Part shown: one piece after another, positions 35,192-43,169 of the stretch
Numbering within the stretch: the stretch's first letter is position 1
How the letters are laid out: each line of letters opens with the position of its first letter
Source: Acidobacteriaceae bacterium
GTDB lineage: Bacteria > Acidobacteriota > Terriglobia > Terriglobales > Acidobacteriaceae
DNA length: 64,000 nt
Direction of reading: 5' to 3'
Assembly: GCA_030037545.1 (NCBI GenBank)
Contig: JASHRF010000107.1
Location: 45,236-109,235, forward strand
Translations under genes and position numbers: made by a program
Notes under the pieces: generated by a model
Databases searched by the model: none
The model's input: only the letters and a program-made list of their open reading frames with translations
What the model was told of the DNA's origin: nothing

Positions 35192-37051
35192 ATGACAGCT
35201 TCCGTCGGGTTTGAAATCGAGGCATCCGGGCGAGCCGGGCTGACCGGGCGGGAGGTGCCGAAAGGCGGCGCAATGGCGGGGGGCGGGGGTACGAAAACCT
35301 TGCCGGGCACGGCCCTGGCCAGCCTGGGGACGGCCAAGCCCGCCGCAAACGGACCTGGAATCGCAGCCAGCGCGGGAACTTTCCGGTCGCAGTGGCAATC
35401 CGTGCTGGCGGCTATGGGAGCAGGGAACGGGGAGCCGGGGTCGGGGGATGCACAGCCGGCGGCGAGCACGCAGCCAGCGGAAGCCGAAGCGGAAACGCTC
35501 GCGACGGCAAATCGGCCCCGCACTGCGGCCGGGTGGGGACCCATCCCCGATCGATCGCAGGCCGGAGCAAGCCGCCGTCCGGCCGAACCGGATGGGGTCG
35601 CTCAGGTTCAGGGTTTTGGCGAAGCACAGAGTTCGGAGCAGGCTGCGCGTGAGGATGTTCTCCCGGCTTCGGACATAAGTTCCGGCGAGGCAGGGCCGGC
35701 GCGAGCTGCTCAGACCCATGCCGGGCCGACGCGCAGGCACGCAGCCGCACCGGATGTGCAGAATGCCGCCGCAACCCCTGCGCCGCTGGTTGCGGCCGAA
35801 GCCAATGCCGCCGTAGTTGCGACGAGCCCGGGCTCGGCAACGATTCGGAATCAAGCGCCGCGGCCTCTCGAGGATTTGCAGCCTGCGCCTGCGGGCTCGT
35901 CCTGGAGCGCTCTTCCGGAAAGCTTGTCCGATCCCGCATTGTCTGCGGCAATCGGAGCGCGGCAGCCTGACTTGGCGGTTCGCGCAGTGCAATCCGCCGC
36001 AGTGCCGGAACCGGTGACGCCCGGCGCCCATGAGAAGGAAGAGGCTGCGTCATACTCCGCGCACGGTGGTGCGGCCGGTGCAACCACAAGGTCGGGAGAG
36101 GCTGGGGAAGCAGGCCAATCAGGAACCGCCTCCGCAAGCCAGAGTTTTTCGTTGGGCGAGCGCGCTTCGACCGCCGGGGCGACGCTTTTGCCGGGCGGGA
36201 CGGGTATCGAGCCGCCGCGAACGGATCGGGCCGCGGTCAACGCGGAAACAGCCCATCGCGCAGCGCAACCGGATGGGTCGCAGAGCGGCGCAGATCCCGT
36301 CCCTCCGGCGGCCGCCGCGTACCCGCTCGGGTCTGTGGCTGCCAGCCATTCGGTGCCAGTTTCGCTCCCGGCGCGCGGCGCCGGAGGCAGGTCCGGCATA
36401 TCGATTGCTCACGGAGTTCGAGCGCAGCCCTCTGCAGACGCGGATGCCTCCGTGCCGGCCTCGAATCCGATTGCGATGCACGGTGGAGCGCCGCGCCAAA
36501 GCTCGAGCTCAGGCCGGGAGGGACCGGTTGCGGCCGGAGCGGGAGCGGCTTTTGCCGCGCTCGATGCGGAGCCGGCCACGGGAGCGCCGAGCTGGGTTCA
36601 TGCGGGAGCGCGACAGGCCGAAGCGGGGTTCGAGGACCCGGCGCTGGGCTGGGTGGGCGTGCGTGCGGACCTGGCCGCGGACGGCGTTCACGCCGCCATT
36701 GTGCCCGGCTCCGCCGAAGCGGCACAGGCGCTGGATGGGCAAATGGCGGGGCTGGGCGCGCACCTGGCGGCCGAACATATTCATGTGGAGTCGCTAAACA
36801 TGGCCACGGCCAATGGCGGAAAAAATCTGGGAGCGGATCACGCCCCGATGCAGCAGGGCGCAGGACAACAGAGCGCGGGACAGGGCACAGAGCACGGCGG
36901 TTCGTTCCCGGCCAGCGCGGCTCCGCGAGCGGAAGGGCAGAGCGTATCTCGCGATGCTTCTGCCGCGAATGAGACGCCGGAAGACGCCACGGGAGGGCGC
37001 ATGTGGAGCGGTGGGGCCGCGAGCGGCACGCATATTTCAGTCATGGCCTGA
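35192..37051 (+). CDS. fliK: Flagellar hook-length control protein FliK
   Basis: 619 residues. About 470 residues are low-complexity Ala/Gly/Pro/Glu/Ser-rich sequence, as expected for the secreted molecular ruler. The compact C-terminal domain WVGVRADLAADGVHAAIVPGSAEAAQALDGQMAGLGAHLAAEHIHVESLNM matches the Flg_hook switch domain. An unusual 80-residue Gly/Gln-rich tail follows. ATG 35192 is preferred to the track's TTG 35180. Position between fliJ and flgD fits. Confidence 0.85.
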   Translation: MTASVGFEIEASGRAGLTGREVPKGGAMAGGGGTKTLPGTALASLGTAKPAANGPGIAASAGTFRSQWQSVLAAMGAGNGEPGSGDAQPAASTQPAEAEAETLATANRPRTAAGWGPIPDRSQAGASRRPAEPDGVAQVQGFGEAQSSEQAAREDVLPASDISSGEAGPARAAQTHAGPTRRHAAAPDVQNAAATPAPLVAAEANAAVVATSPGSATIRNQAPRPLEDLQPAPAGSSWSALPESLSDPALSAAIGARQPDLAVRAVQSAAVPEPVTPGAHEKEEAASYSAHGGAAGATTRSGEAGEAGQSGTASASQSFSLGERASTAGATLLPGGTGIEPPRTDRAAVNAETAHRAAQPDGSQSGADPVPPAAAAYPLGSVAASHSVPVSLPARGAGGRSGISIAHGVRAQPSADADASVPASNPIAMHGGAPRQSSSSGREGPVAAGAGAAFAALDAEPATGAPSWVHAGARQAEAGFEDPALGWVGVRADLAADGVHAAIVPGSAEAAQALDGQMAGLGAHLAAEHIHVESLNMATANGGKNLGADHAPMQQGAGQQSAGQGTEHGGSFPASAAPRAEGQSVSRDASAANETPEDATGGRMWSGGAASGTHISVMA

Positions 37052-37129
37052 GCGAGAGAGCGGCGAACGAAGACTGAGTAACGGCGGGAGGGCGTTCATG
37101 ATCGGACGCGACGCGCAGACGGAGGAGCG

Positions 37130-37684
37130 ATGGCGGCGGCAGCAACAGTTTTGAATCAGCACTCGGCGGCGCAGGCGCTGGCAGGCGCTCCAGCGTCCAT
37201 GGCCAGCTCTACTTCGGAAACCGCCGGATCGAGCAGTTCGAGCGACGACTCGGCAACCATTACGGCCAATGACTTTCTCACCCTGCTGGTGACGGAGATG
37301 CAGAACCAGGACCCGACGGCCGACGTCGATCCCAACGAGTACATTGACCAATTGGTTCAGGTCAATAGCCTGGAGCAACTGATCGATATCAACCAGACGT
37401 TGTCGTCGGCATTGGGCTCGACGAGCTCGACGGCGTCGACGGATGCGACGGGCGACTCGGCTTCGCCGCAATCGGGCAGCGCCGCGGCCAAGCCACAAAG
37501 CAGCGTCGCGCAGGCACACAACCTGGTTGTGGCGCATACCAGCGCCACTTCGACCGCCGGGTCCGCGCCGGCTCCTGGAAACCTGGGGGCTCCGGCCGCG
37601 AGCACGGCGGCGCAGCGGGTTGTGCATGCGCTGAACGGGCGCGCGCGGGCGCACCCGGCGACTGGGATTCCGGCAATTCCCTGA
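37130..37684 (+). CDS. flgD: Flagellar hook cap protein FlgD (minimal form)
   Basis: 184 residues. The N-terminal cap motif is clear: ITANDFLTLLVTEMQNQDPT and EYIDQLVQVNSLEQLIDIN. The C-terminal 100 residues are Ala/Ser/Gly-rich low complexity. The Ig-like and Tudor-like domains of the usual 220-230-residue FlgD cannot be recognised, so this is a stripped-down version. It precedes flgE, as expected. Confidence 0.9.
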   Translation: MAAAATVLNQHSAAQALAGAPASMASSTSETAGSSSSSDDSATITANDFLTLLVTEMQNQDPTADVDPNEYIDQLVQVNSLEQLIDINQTLSSALGSTSSTASTDATGDSASPQSGSAAAKPQSSVAQAHNLVVAHTSATSTAGSAPAPGNLGAPAASTAAQRVVHALNGRARAHPATGIPAIP

Positions 37685-37763
37685 GGAGATTGCGACACCG
37701 GCCCGACGGGCCGGGGTTGCGCAAGGAATGTGGCCTCATTTGAAGATGGAGAGGAGAAACACC

Positions 37764-39068
37764 ATGGCTAGCTTTTCGATTCCGCTCACCGGCCTGGAAG
37801 CCGATTCGACGGCGCTGAACACGATCGCAAACGATTTATCGAACATGAACACGACTGCCTTCAAGGCTGCGACAACGAATTTCGCCGATCTGTTCTACCA
37901 GCAGATCGGCACCACCGGCTCGGGAGACCCGATCCAGGTGGGCGCGGGCGCGCAGGTAGCCTCGAATGAGACCGACTTTGCGCAGGGCTCGATTGAATCC
38001 ACTGACAGCGCCACTGACGTGGCGTTAAATGGGAGTGGATTTTTTGTGGTCAGTAACGGGAGTGGAGGCTACGAGTATACCCGCGCCGGCGATTTCACGC
38101 TGGACTCGGACGGAAACCTGGTGACTTCGGATGGCCTGAGCGTAATGGGTTACCCGGCGACCGACGGTGTGGTCAACACCAACGCCCCGCTGACCGCGAT
38201 CAACATTCCGGTCGACGCAGTACAGCAGCCGCAGGCCACCACCACGATGAGCATGACCACCACTCTCGATTCCGATTCCACCACGGGAACGCAATTTCCC
38301 GCCGAGATAACGGTCTACGACTCTCTGGGCGAGGCCCAGACGGCCACGGTGACCTACGAGCAGACGGGAACCAATACGTGGAGCTACTCGGTGTCCCTGC
38401 CGGCTTCAGCCTACTCAACTGCGGGCACGAACACGGTTCCGGCCGCCATCACGGGAACCATGACCTTCGACTCGGATGGCAATCTCACCGCCATTACGCC
38501 GGCCGGCGGAGCCGCCGAAACCGTGGGCACGGCGTCGGGCGATGTGTCCTCGATCAGCCTCGACTTCACTCCCAGCGGTAGTACGCTGGCCGATGGAGCC
38601 GCCGGATTGACCATCCAGTGGAACCTGCTGGGCTCATCGGGAACGCCCACCATCAGCCAGGTCGACACGACCTCAGCCGTTTCGGCAACCACGCAGAACG
38701 GCTACGCCCCCGGCCAGTACCAGAGCTTCTCCGTCGGCTCCGATGGCACGATAAGTGTGACTTACTCGAATGGGCAAACGCAGGATGTGGGGCAACTCGC
38801 GCTGGCCAACGTAACCAATGAGCAGGGGCTCTCGCTGCTCGGCGACGGAAATTATGCGACCACGTCGGCAAGTGGCACGGCGGTGGTGGGAACTTCAGGT
38901 ACGGACGGCCTCGCCACCTTGCAGGACGACTCTCTTGAAGAATCAAACGTCGATATCTCCACCGAGTTCTCCGATCTCATCGTCGCGCAGCGCGCCTTTG
39001 AGGCGAATGCCAAGTCGGTGACCACCTTCGACCAGGTTGAACAGGACACCATCAACATGGTGCACTGA
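37764..39068 (+). CDS. flgE: Flagellar hook protein FlgE
   Basis: 434-residue hook subunit. N-terminal rod-type helix (MASFSIPLTGLEADSTALN, IANDLSNMNTTAFK), the FlgE beta domains (NGSGFFVVSNG, YTRAGDFTLDSDGNLVTSDG), and the C-terminal helix ESNVDISTEFSDLIVAQRAFEANAKSVTTFDQ. ATG 37764 after GGAGAGGAG is chosen; the track start 12 codons earlier is leader. It is the last gene of the flagellar block here. Confidence 0.95.
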   Translation: MASFSIPLTGLEADSTALNTIANDLSNMNTTAFKAATTNFADLFYQQIGTTGSGDPIQVGAGAQVASNETDFAQGSIESTDSATDVALNGSGFFVVSNGSGGYEYTRAGDFTLDSDGNLVTSDGLSVMGYPATDGVVNTNAPLTAINIPVDAVQQPQATTTMSMTTTLDSDSTTGTQFPAEITVYDSLGEAQTATVTYEQTGTNTWSYSVSLPASAYSTAGTNTVPAAITGTMTFDSDGNLTAITPAGGAAETVGTASGDVSSISLDFTPSGSTLADGAAGLTIQWNLLGSSGTPTISQVDTTSAVSATTQNGYAPGQYQSFSVGSDGTISVTYSNGQTQDVGQLALANVTNEQGLSLLGDGNYATTSASGTAVVGTSGTDGLATLQDDSLEESNVDISTEFSDLIVAQRAFEANAKSVTTFDQVEQDTINMVH

Positions 39069-39095
39069 GGCGGGGCGGACGGACGCGTTTTTTGG

Positions 39096-39132
39096 GCAGG
39101 CGTCTGCAGCTTGCTTCCAAGCGGACGCCTGC
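39096..39132. terminator. Long hairpin between convergent flgE and thioesterase genes
   Basis: GCAGGCGTC (39096-39104) pairs perfectly with GACGCCTGC (39124-39132), with an inner GCTTG/CAAGC stem and a CTTC loop. It is placed midway between two convergent stops. A T6 run lies on its left side. It probably ends both transcripts. Confidence 0.5.
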
Positions 39133-39192
39133 AATTCTTCCCATGCGATTGCGCCTGCGACGCATCGCGACGGAGCCGGAGCGGCGAGCGGC

Positions 39193-39663
39193 TTACGGGG
39201 CCGGATGCGGCGGCGCTTTGGTGTCAACTTCGACGAACAGCCCTTTGCTCTGCGCCAAAACCATCCCACAGGCATCCAGGATGCGGGCTTCGCTCCAGTG
39301 CTTGCGGCCTTCGCTGCGCGTGACGCGGCCCTCGATGCGCAAGCGAGTAATGGAGGGAACAGGGCGCAGGTAATCGACTTCCATGTGGCGGGTCATGGCA
39401 GTAAAACCGCGAGCGCGCACCGATTTGCTCATGGTCTCGTCGAGCAGCGTAGCGATGATGCCGCCGTGGAGCAATCCCACATGGCCTTCAAAGGTGTGCG
39501 GCACGCTGGGCAGGCAGACCACGGAACGGTCGGGAGCGAGGAAGAAATCCAGGTGCAGTCCGCCGGGATTGGCGGGGCCGCAGCCAAAGCAGCGGTTCCG
39601 CGCCTTGTGCGCCAGCGGCGTGAGTGCTTCTTGGGTTTGGGTCACAACGTCCTCGCCCATCAT
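39193..39663 (-). CDS. PaaI-type hot-dog thioesterase
   Basis: 156-residue acyl-CoA thioesterase-like protein. The hot-dog core has HGGIIATLLDETMSKS (catalytic region), MEVDYLRPVPSITRLRIEGRV and WSEARILDACGMVLAQSKGLFV. The N-terminal ARNRCFGCGPANPGGLHL is a common feature of this subfamily. AAGG precedes the tandem ATGs. It lies 36 bp after the GH27 gene on the same strand. Substrate unknown. Confidence 0.85.
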   Translation of the reverse strand: MMGEDVVTQTQEALTPLAHKARNRCFGCGPANPGGLHLDFFLAPDRSVVCLPSVPHTFEGHVGLLHGGIIATLLDETMSKSVRARGFTAMTRHMEVDYLRPVPSITRLRIEGRVTRSEGRKHWSEARILDACGMVLAQSKGLFVEVDTKAPPHPAP

Positions 39664-39699
39664 CGTACCTTGACTCGACGCGCGGCGAAATAGCGCGGC

Positions 39700-41088
39700 C
39701 TATCGGACCTGAAACACCGCGCTGCCGTGGGCCGGAAGGGCTACCGAGATGTCCTTCGACTCTTTACTGATGGAATCGTCCCAGCAGTTTTGTGCGGTAT
39801 GCTTCGCGCCGTCGAGGCCGAGCTGCTTCCAGGTGGTGCGCAGTGTTACCGGCTGGCGGTCGAGGTTGAAGAAGCCAAAGTACTCCGCGTAGCCACGCGC
39901 GCCGGGCTGATCGATGGTGGCGCGCCAGACGCGGGTGTTGGAAAAGCCGGGGCCCAGTGTGGATGTGTCGACAGGCCGGCTGTAGGTGACGTTCTGGTTC
40001 ATGAACAGCAGGTCCTGGTTGGTGATAAGGGAGCGGGTCAGGTCGTCGAGTTTGGTCAGATTCGCGCCCAGGATCAGCGGTGAGCGAGTGATAGCCCAGA
40101 GCGCGAATTCGGTGCGCTGCTCGTCGGGAGTTTCACGCGTCTGGCGCGCCTCGCCCCAGCCGGGATGAGGACCAAGCCAGCCCTCGGGGAGCATATCCGC
40201 ATCGGGCCAACTGTCGGGGCCGGTGTAGGGAAACCATTTGGCGAGCAGGTCGAAGGCTTCGCGAATACCGGAGGGAAAACCTCCCTGATCCGGCTTGTGT
40301 TGGAAGGTCCAGCCGTCCCAGTGATCGTCGCTGATGCGCCACATTTGCCCGTACTGCTGGATCTCCGCGGCGTGGTCAAGGGCGCTGGGTCCGGGCGAAA
40401 GGCTGAGCACAATGGGCCGGCCGGTTTTGCGGATGGCAGCGGCGATCTGGCGGATCTCGGTGGGCCGGTAGGGATTGGTGGCGATACAGTCGGTTTTGAG
40501 AAAGTCCAGGCCCCAGGATGCGTAGAGGCGCAGCATGGAGTCGTAGTAGGCCTGGCCGGCGGCATTGTCGGCCACGCCGTAATTGCCGTCGTCCCATGGG
40601 CAGGTGGCGGTGGTATCGGCCGCGTCGGCGGCATGAAAGCTGGTTCCGGCGATGGGCAGATTGGCCGCGACGGCGTCACGCGGAATGCCGCGAATGATGT
40701 GAATGCCGAATTTGAGCCCCTGGGCGTGAACCCAGTCCGCGAGCGGCCTGAAGCCGGCGCCATCGGCGGCATCGGGATAACGGGCGACGTCGGGGATGAG
40801 AAGGCCGTGGGCATCCATCTGGTATTTGCGCTCGGCCAGGTTGCGGCCTTCGGGGTTGGCCATGTACCAGCCCTCATCGATGACTGCGTATTTCCATCCA
40901 AACTGCTGGATTCCGGCCAGCACTGCGGCATTGGCCTTGAACTGGGTCTCATCGATGGTGAAGCCGTAGGCGTCCCAACTGTTCCAGCCCATGGGCGGCG
41001 TGGGCGCGGGCGATTGCGCTGGTGCAGGAAGCGTGGCGAGCGCAAGAAGGCAGAAAATAACGGATGCGACGAACTGGTTCCGGGGCAT
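39700..41088 (-). CDS. Secreted alpha-galactosidase-like glycoside hydrolase (GH27)
   Basis: 462 residues: signal peptide (FCLLALATLPAPAQS), then a GH27 barrel beginning TPPMGWNSWDAYG, YAVIDEGWY, HIIRGIPRDAV. The nucleophile Asp is in GLDFLKTDC and the acid/base Asp in RISDDHW. A C-terminal beta-sandwich ends the protein. It removes terminal alpha-galactosides (or related sugars) outside the cytoplasm. Divergent from carA. Confidence 0.9.
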   Translation of the reverse strand: MPRNQFVASVIFCLLALATLPAPAQSPAPTPPMGWNSWDAYGFTIDETQFKANAAVLAGIQQFGWKYAVIDEGWYMANPEGRNLAERKYQMDAHGLLIPDVARYPDAADGAGFRPLADWVHAQGLKFGIHIIRGIPRDAVAANLPIAGTSFHAADAADTTATCPWDDGNYGVADNAAGQAYYDSMLRLYASWGLDFLKTDCIATNPYRPTEIRQIAAAIRKTGRPIVLSLSPGPSALDHAAEIQQYGQMWRISDDHWDGWTFQHKPDQGGFPSGIREAFDLLAKWFPYTGPDSWPDADMLPEGWLGPHPGWGEARQTRETPDEQRTEFALWAITRSPLILGANLTKLDDLTRSLITNQDLLFMNQNVTYSRPVDTSTLGPGFSNTRVWRATIDQPGARGYAEYFGFFNLDRQPVTLRTTWKQLGLDGAKHTAQNCWDDSISKESKDISVALPAHGSAVFQVR

Positions 41089-41322
41089 GGCTACACGTAT
41101 AGCACAGTCGCGCGCAGTTGGCGGCGCATTCGGAAGTGCAACAGCGCCAAAGCGCTCTGCGATCGATAACGGACGCGAAGACGGAGGGAGGGTCCAAGCC
41201 CCTTTGCCTTTGAGAGGAAATCCACGTTCTTCTTCCGGCTTCTAACCCGCCTTCAAATTCCGGCCCTGAAATCCACTGGGGCAACCTGCTAAAATCGATT
41301 GAATCCACTCCTCGGAGCGGCG

Positions 41323-42474
41323 ATGCAGGCGATCCTGGCGCTCGAAGACGGGCGCATCTTCCGCGGCCTCGGCTACGGCCATCCTGGCGAATGCCAGGGC
41401 GAAGTCGTTTTTAATACTTCCCTTACCGGTTACCAGGAAATTGCGACCGACCCGTCGTACGCGGGTCAGATTGTCGTCCTCACCAATCCCCAAATTGGGA
41501 ACTACGGCACCAACCGCGCTGATAACGAAGCGGCCAAGCCCTACATCGAGGGCCTGATCGTGCGCGAGTTCTCGGCCATCAGCTCCAACTGGCGCTCCGA
41601 GCAGGTGACCGACGAGTACATGGAGCGGTACAGGGTTCCGGTCCTGGCGGAGATCGATACGCGCGCGCTGGTGCGCCACCTGCGCACTTATGGCGTGATG
41701 CGGGGGGTGATTTCGACGATCTGCCTGGACGCCGATGAGCTGGTGGCCAAGGCGCGCAGCATTCGGAAGATGGACGGGACCGATCTGGCCAAGGTGGTTT
41801 CGACGGCGTCGATCTACCAGATGGACCCGAGCGATCCGCGCAGCCAGTTGAACGATCCGCTGCTGGCCTCGTGTCTTGACCAGACGGCCGAGGCGCGCGA
41901 GCGGCGGCTCAATGTGGTTGCTTTCGATTTCGGAATCAAGCAGAACATCCTGCGCATCCTGTGCCGCGAGAATTGCAAGGTGACGGTGGTTCCGGCGGAG
42001 ACCACTGCGGAAGACGTGCTGGCCATGAAGCCCGACGGCGTTTTCCTGTCCAACGGGCCGGGCGATCCGGAGCCGGTGGACTACGCGGTGCGCGCCATCC
42101 GCAACATGATTGGCCGCGTGCCGGTGTTTGGAATTTGTTTGGGCCATCAGCTCACCGGCCTGGCGCTGGGCGGGCGGACGTACAAGCTCAAATTCGGGCA
42201 TCATGGCGGCAATCATCCGGTGCGCAACAATACCACCGGCAAGGTGGAGATCACGGCGCACAATCACAATTTTGCCGTCGATCCGGATTCGATCAACACG
42301 AATGAGGTAGAGCTGACGCATGTGGACCTGAACGATCAGACGCTCGAGGGCCTGCGCCACAAGACGCTGCCGCTGTTCAGCGTACAGTATCATCCCGAAG
42401 CCGCGCCGGGCCCGCATGACTCGCATTACCTGTTCCGCGACTTCCGCCAGATGATGGAGGAGTGGAAGGGATGA
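41323..42474 (+). CDS. carA: Carbamoyl-phosphate synthase small subunit
   Basis: Glutamine amidotransferase subunit, 383 residues from ATG 41323 (the track starts at a TTG 8 codons earlier). It has [14 protein letters not shown] and [11 protein letters not shown] at the start, and the class I triad: Cys in GICLGHQ, His and Glu in QYHPEA. It supplies ammonia to CarB for pyrimidine and arginine synthesis. carB follows but is separated by 695 bp holding a RAYT and its REP elements. Confidence 0.96.
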   Translation: MQAILALEDGRIFRGLGYGHPGECQGEVVFNTSLTGYQEIATDPSYAGQIVVLTNPQIGNYGTNRADNEAAKPYIEGLIVREFSAISSNWRSEQVTDEYMERYRVPVLAEIDTRALVRHLRTYGVMRGVISTICLDADELVAKARSIRKMDGTDLAKVVSTASIYQMDPSDPRSQLNDPLLASCLDQTAEARERRLNVVAFDFGIKQNILRILCRENCKVTVVPAETTAEDVLAMKPDGVFLSNGPGDPEPVDYAVRAIRNMIGRVPVFGICLGHQLTGLALGGRTYKLKFGHHGGNHPVRNNTTGKVEITAHNHNFAVDPDSINTNEVELTHVDLNDQTLEGLRHKTLPLFSVQYHPEAAPGPHDSHYLFRDFRQMMEEWKG

Positions 42475-42552
42475 AACAGGTGCTGCCAGTCCTGATTTTG
42501 GTAAGTGGATTGGGGACTTTCATTTCCTGTAAACACTCTCCCTCAACTTCGA

Positions 42553-42626
42553 GTTTTGAATGGGCACGGCTTCAGCCGCGCCGCCACTGGAGCACAGGAA
42601 TCCGCGGCTTTAGCCGCTGAGGGATA
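42553..42626 (-). repeat. REP/BIME copy 1, reverse orientation, upstream of RAYT
   Basis: Two palindromic units, GGCACGGCTTCAGCCGCGCC and GCGGCTTTAGCCGC, preceded by GTTTTGAA. It is the reverse complement of the pattern (CCCTCAGGGGCTAAAGCCC - spacer - GGCACGGCTGAAGCC - CCCTTTCAAAAC) found in the other copies, so the RAYT is flanked by inverted elements. Confidence 0.85.
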
Positions 42627-42629
42627 GTT

Positions 42630-43151
42630 TTGAAACCCGCGCGCGAGCACGCAACCAACAACTCGCAAACCTACTTCATCACGTCGGACACGTGGGAACG
42701 GCGTGCTCTGTTCCGAGTAGAGCCCTGGGCAAGACTGTTCTTCAAAAACCTTCTCGCACATCGCGGCAAGGCCTATCTCCTGCACGAATTCGTCTTGATG
42801 CCGGATCATTTCCATTTACTGCTGTCCCCGAGAGTTGCTCTCGAACGCGCCATCCAACTCATCAAGGGCGGTTTTTCATTCCGAGTCAAAAAAGAGCTGG
42901 GATTTAATGGCGAGGTTTGGCATCGAGGTTTTTCCGATCATCGCATTCGCGATGCGGAAGATTACGACCTTCATCTCCATTACATTCATTTGAATCCGGT
43001 GAAGAAGCATTTGTGCAGCGCTCCAGCCGAATATCCCTATTCGTCCGCATATCCCGGTTGGAAGCTGGACCCCCTCCCTCAGGGGCTAAAGCCCCTCGGT
43101 AACGGGCCGGCTTATGGCACGACTAAAGTCGTGCCCTTTCAAAACAGGTAA
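42630..43151 (+). CDS. REP-associated tyrosine transposase (RAYT, Y1/HUH)
   Basis: 173-residue TnpA_REP-type single-strand transposase of the IS200-like Y1 superfamily. The HUH motif is MPDHFHLLL. The catalytic Tyr lies in DLHLHYIHLNPVKKHL, with GEVWHRGFSDHRIRD between. These enzymes cut and move REP palindromes. It lies between carA and carB and is flanked by REP elements in opposite orientation. Its start is a TTG; an alternative start further in is possible. The last 25 or so residues (PQGLKP ... VVPFQNR) are translated from the downstream REP element itself, so the natural C-terminus may have been shorter. Confidence 0.9.
   Translation: MKPAREHATNNSQTYFITSDTWERRALFRVEPWARLFFKNLLAHRGKAYLLHEFVLMPDHFHLLLSPRVALERAIQLIKGGFSFRVKKELGFNGEVWHRGFSDHRIRDAEDYDLHLHYIHLNPVKKHLCSAPAEYPYSSAYPGWKLDPLPQGLKPLGNGPAYGTTKVVPFQNR
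43076..43145 (+). repeat. REP/BIME copy 2, downstream of RAYT (overlaps its 3' end)
   Basis: Left unit CCCTCAGGGGCTAAAGCCCC, a spacer, then GGCACGACTAAAGTCGTGCC with compensating changes (ACT/AGT) that keep the stem, ending CCCTTTCAAAAC. The compensating bases show that the palindrome is under structural selection. Confidence 0.88.
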
Positions 43152-43169
43152 AGGTCAAAGAAGAAAAGA

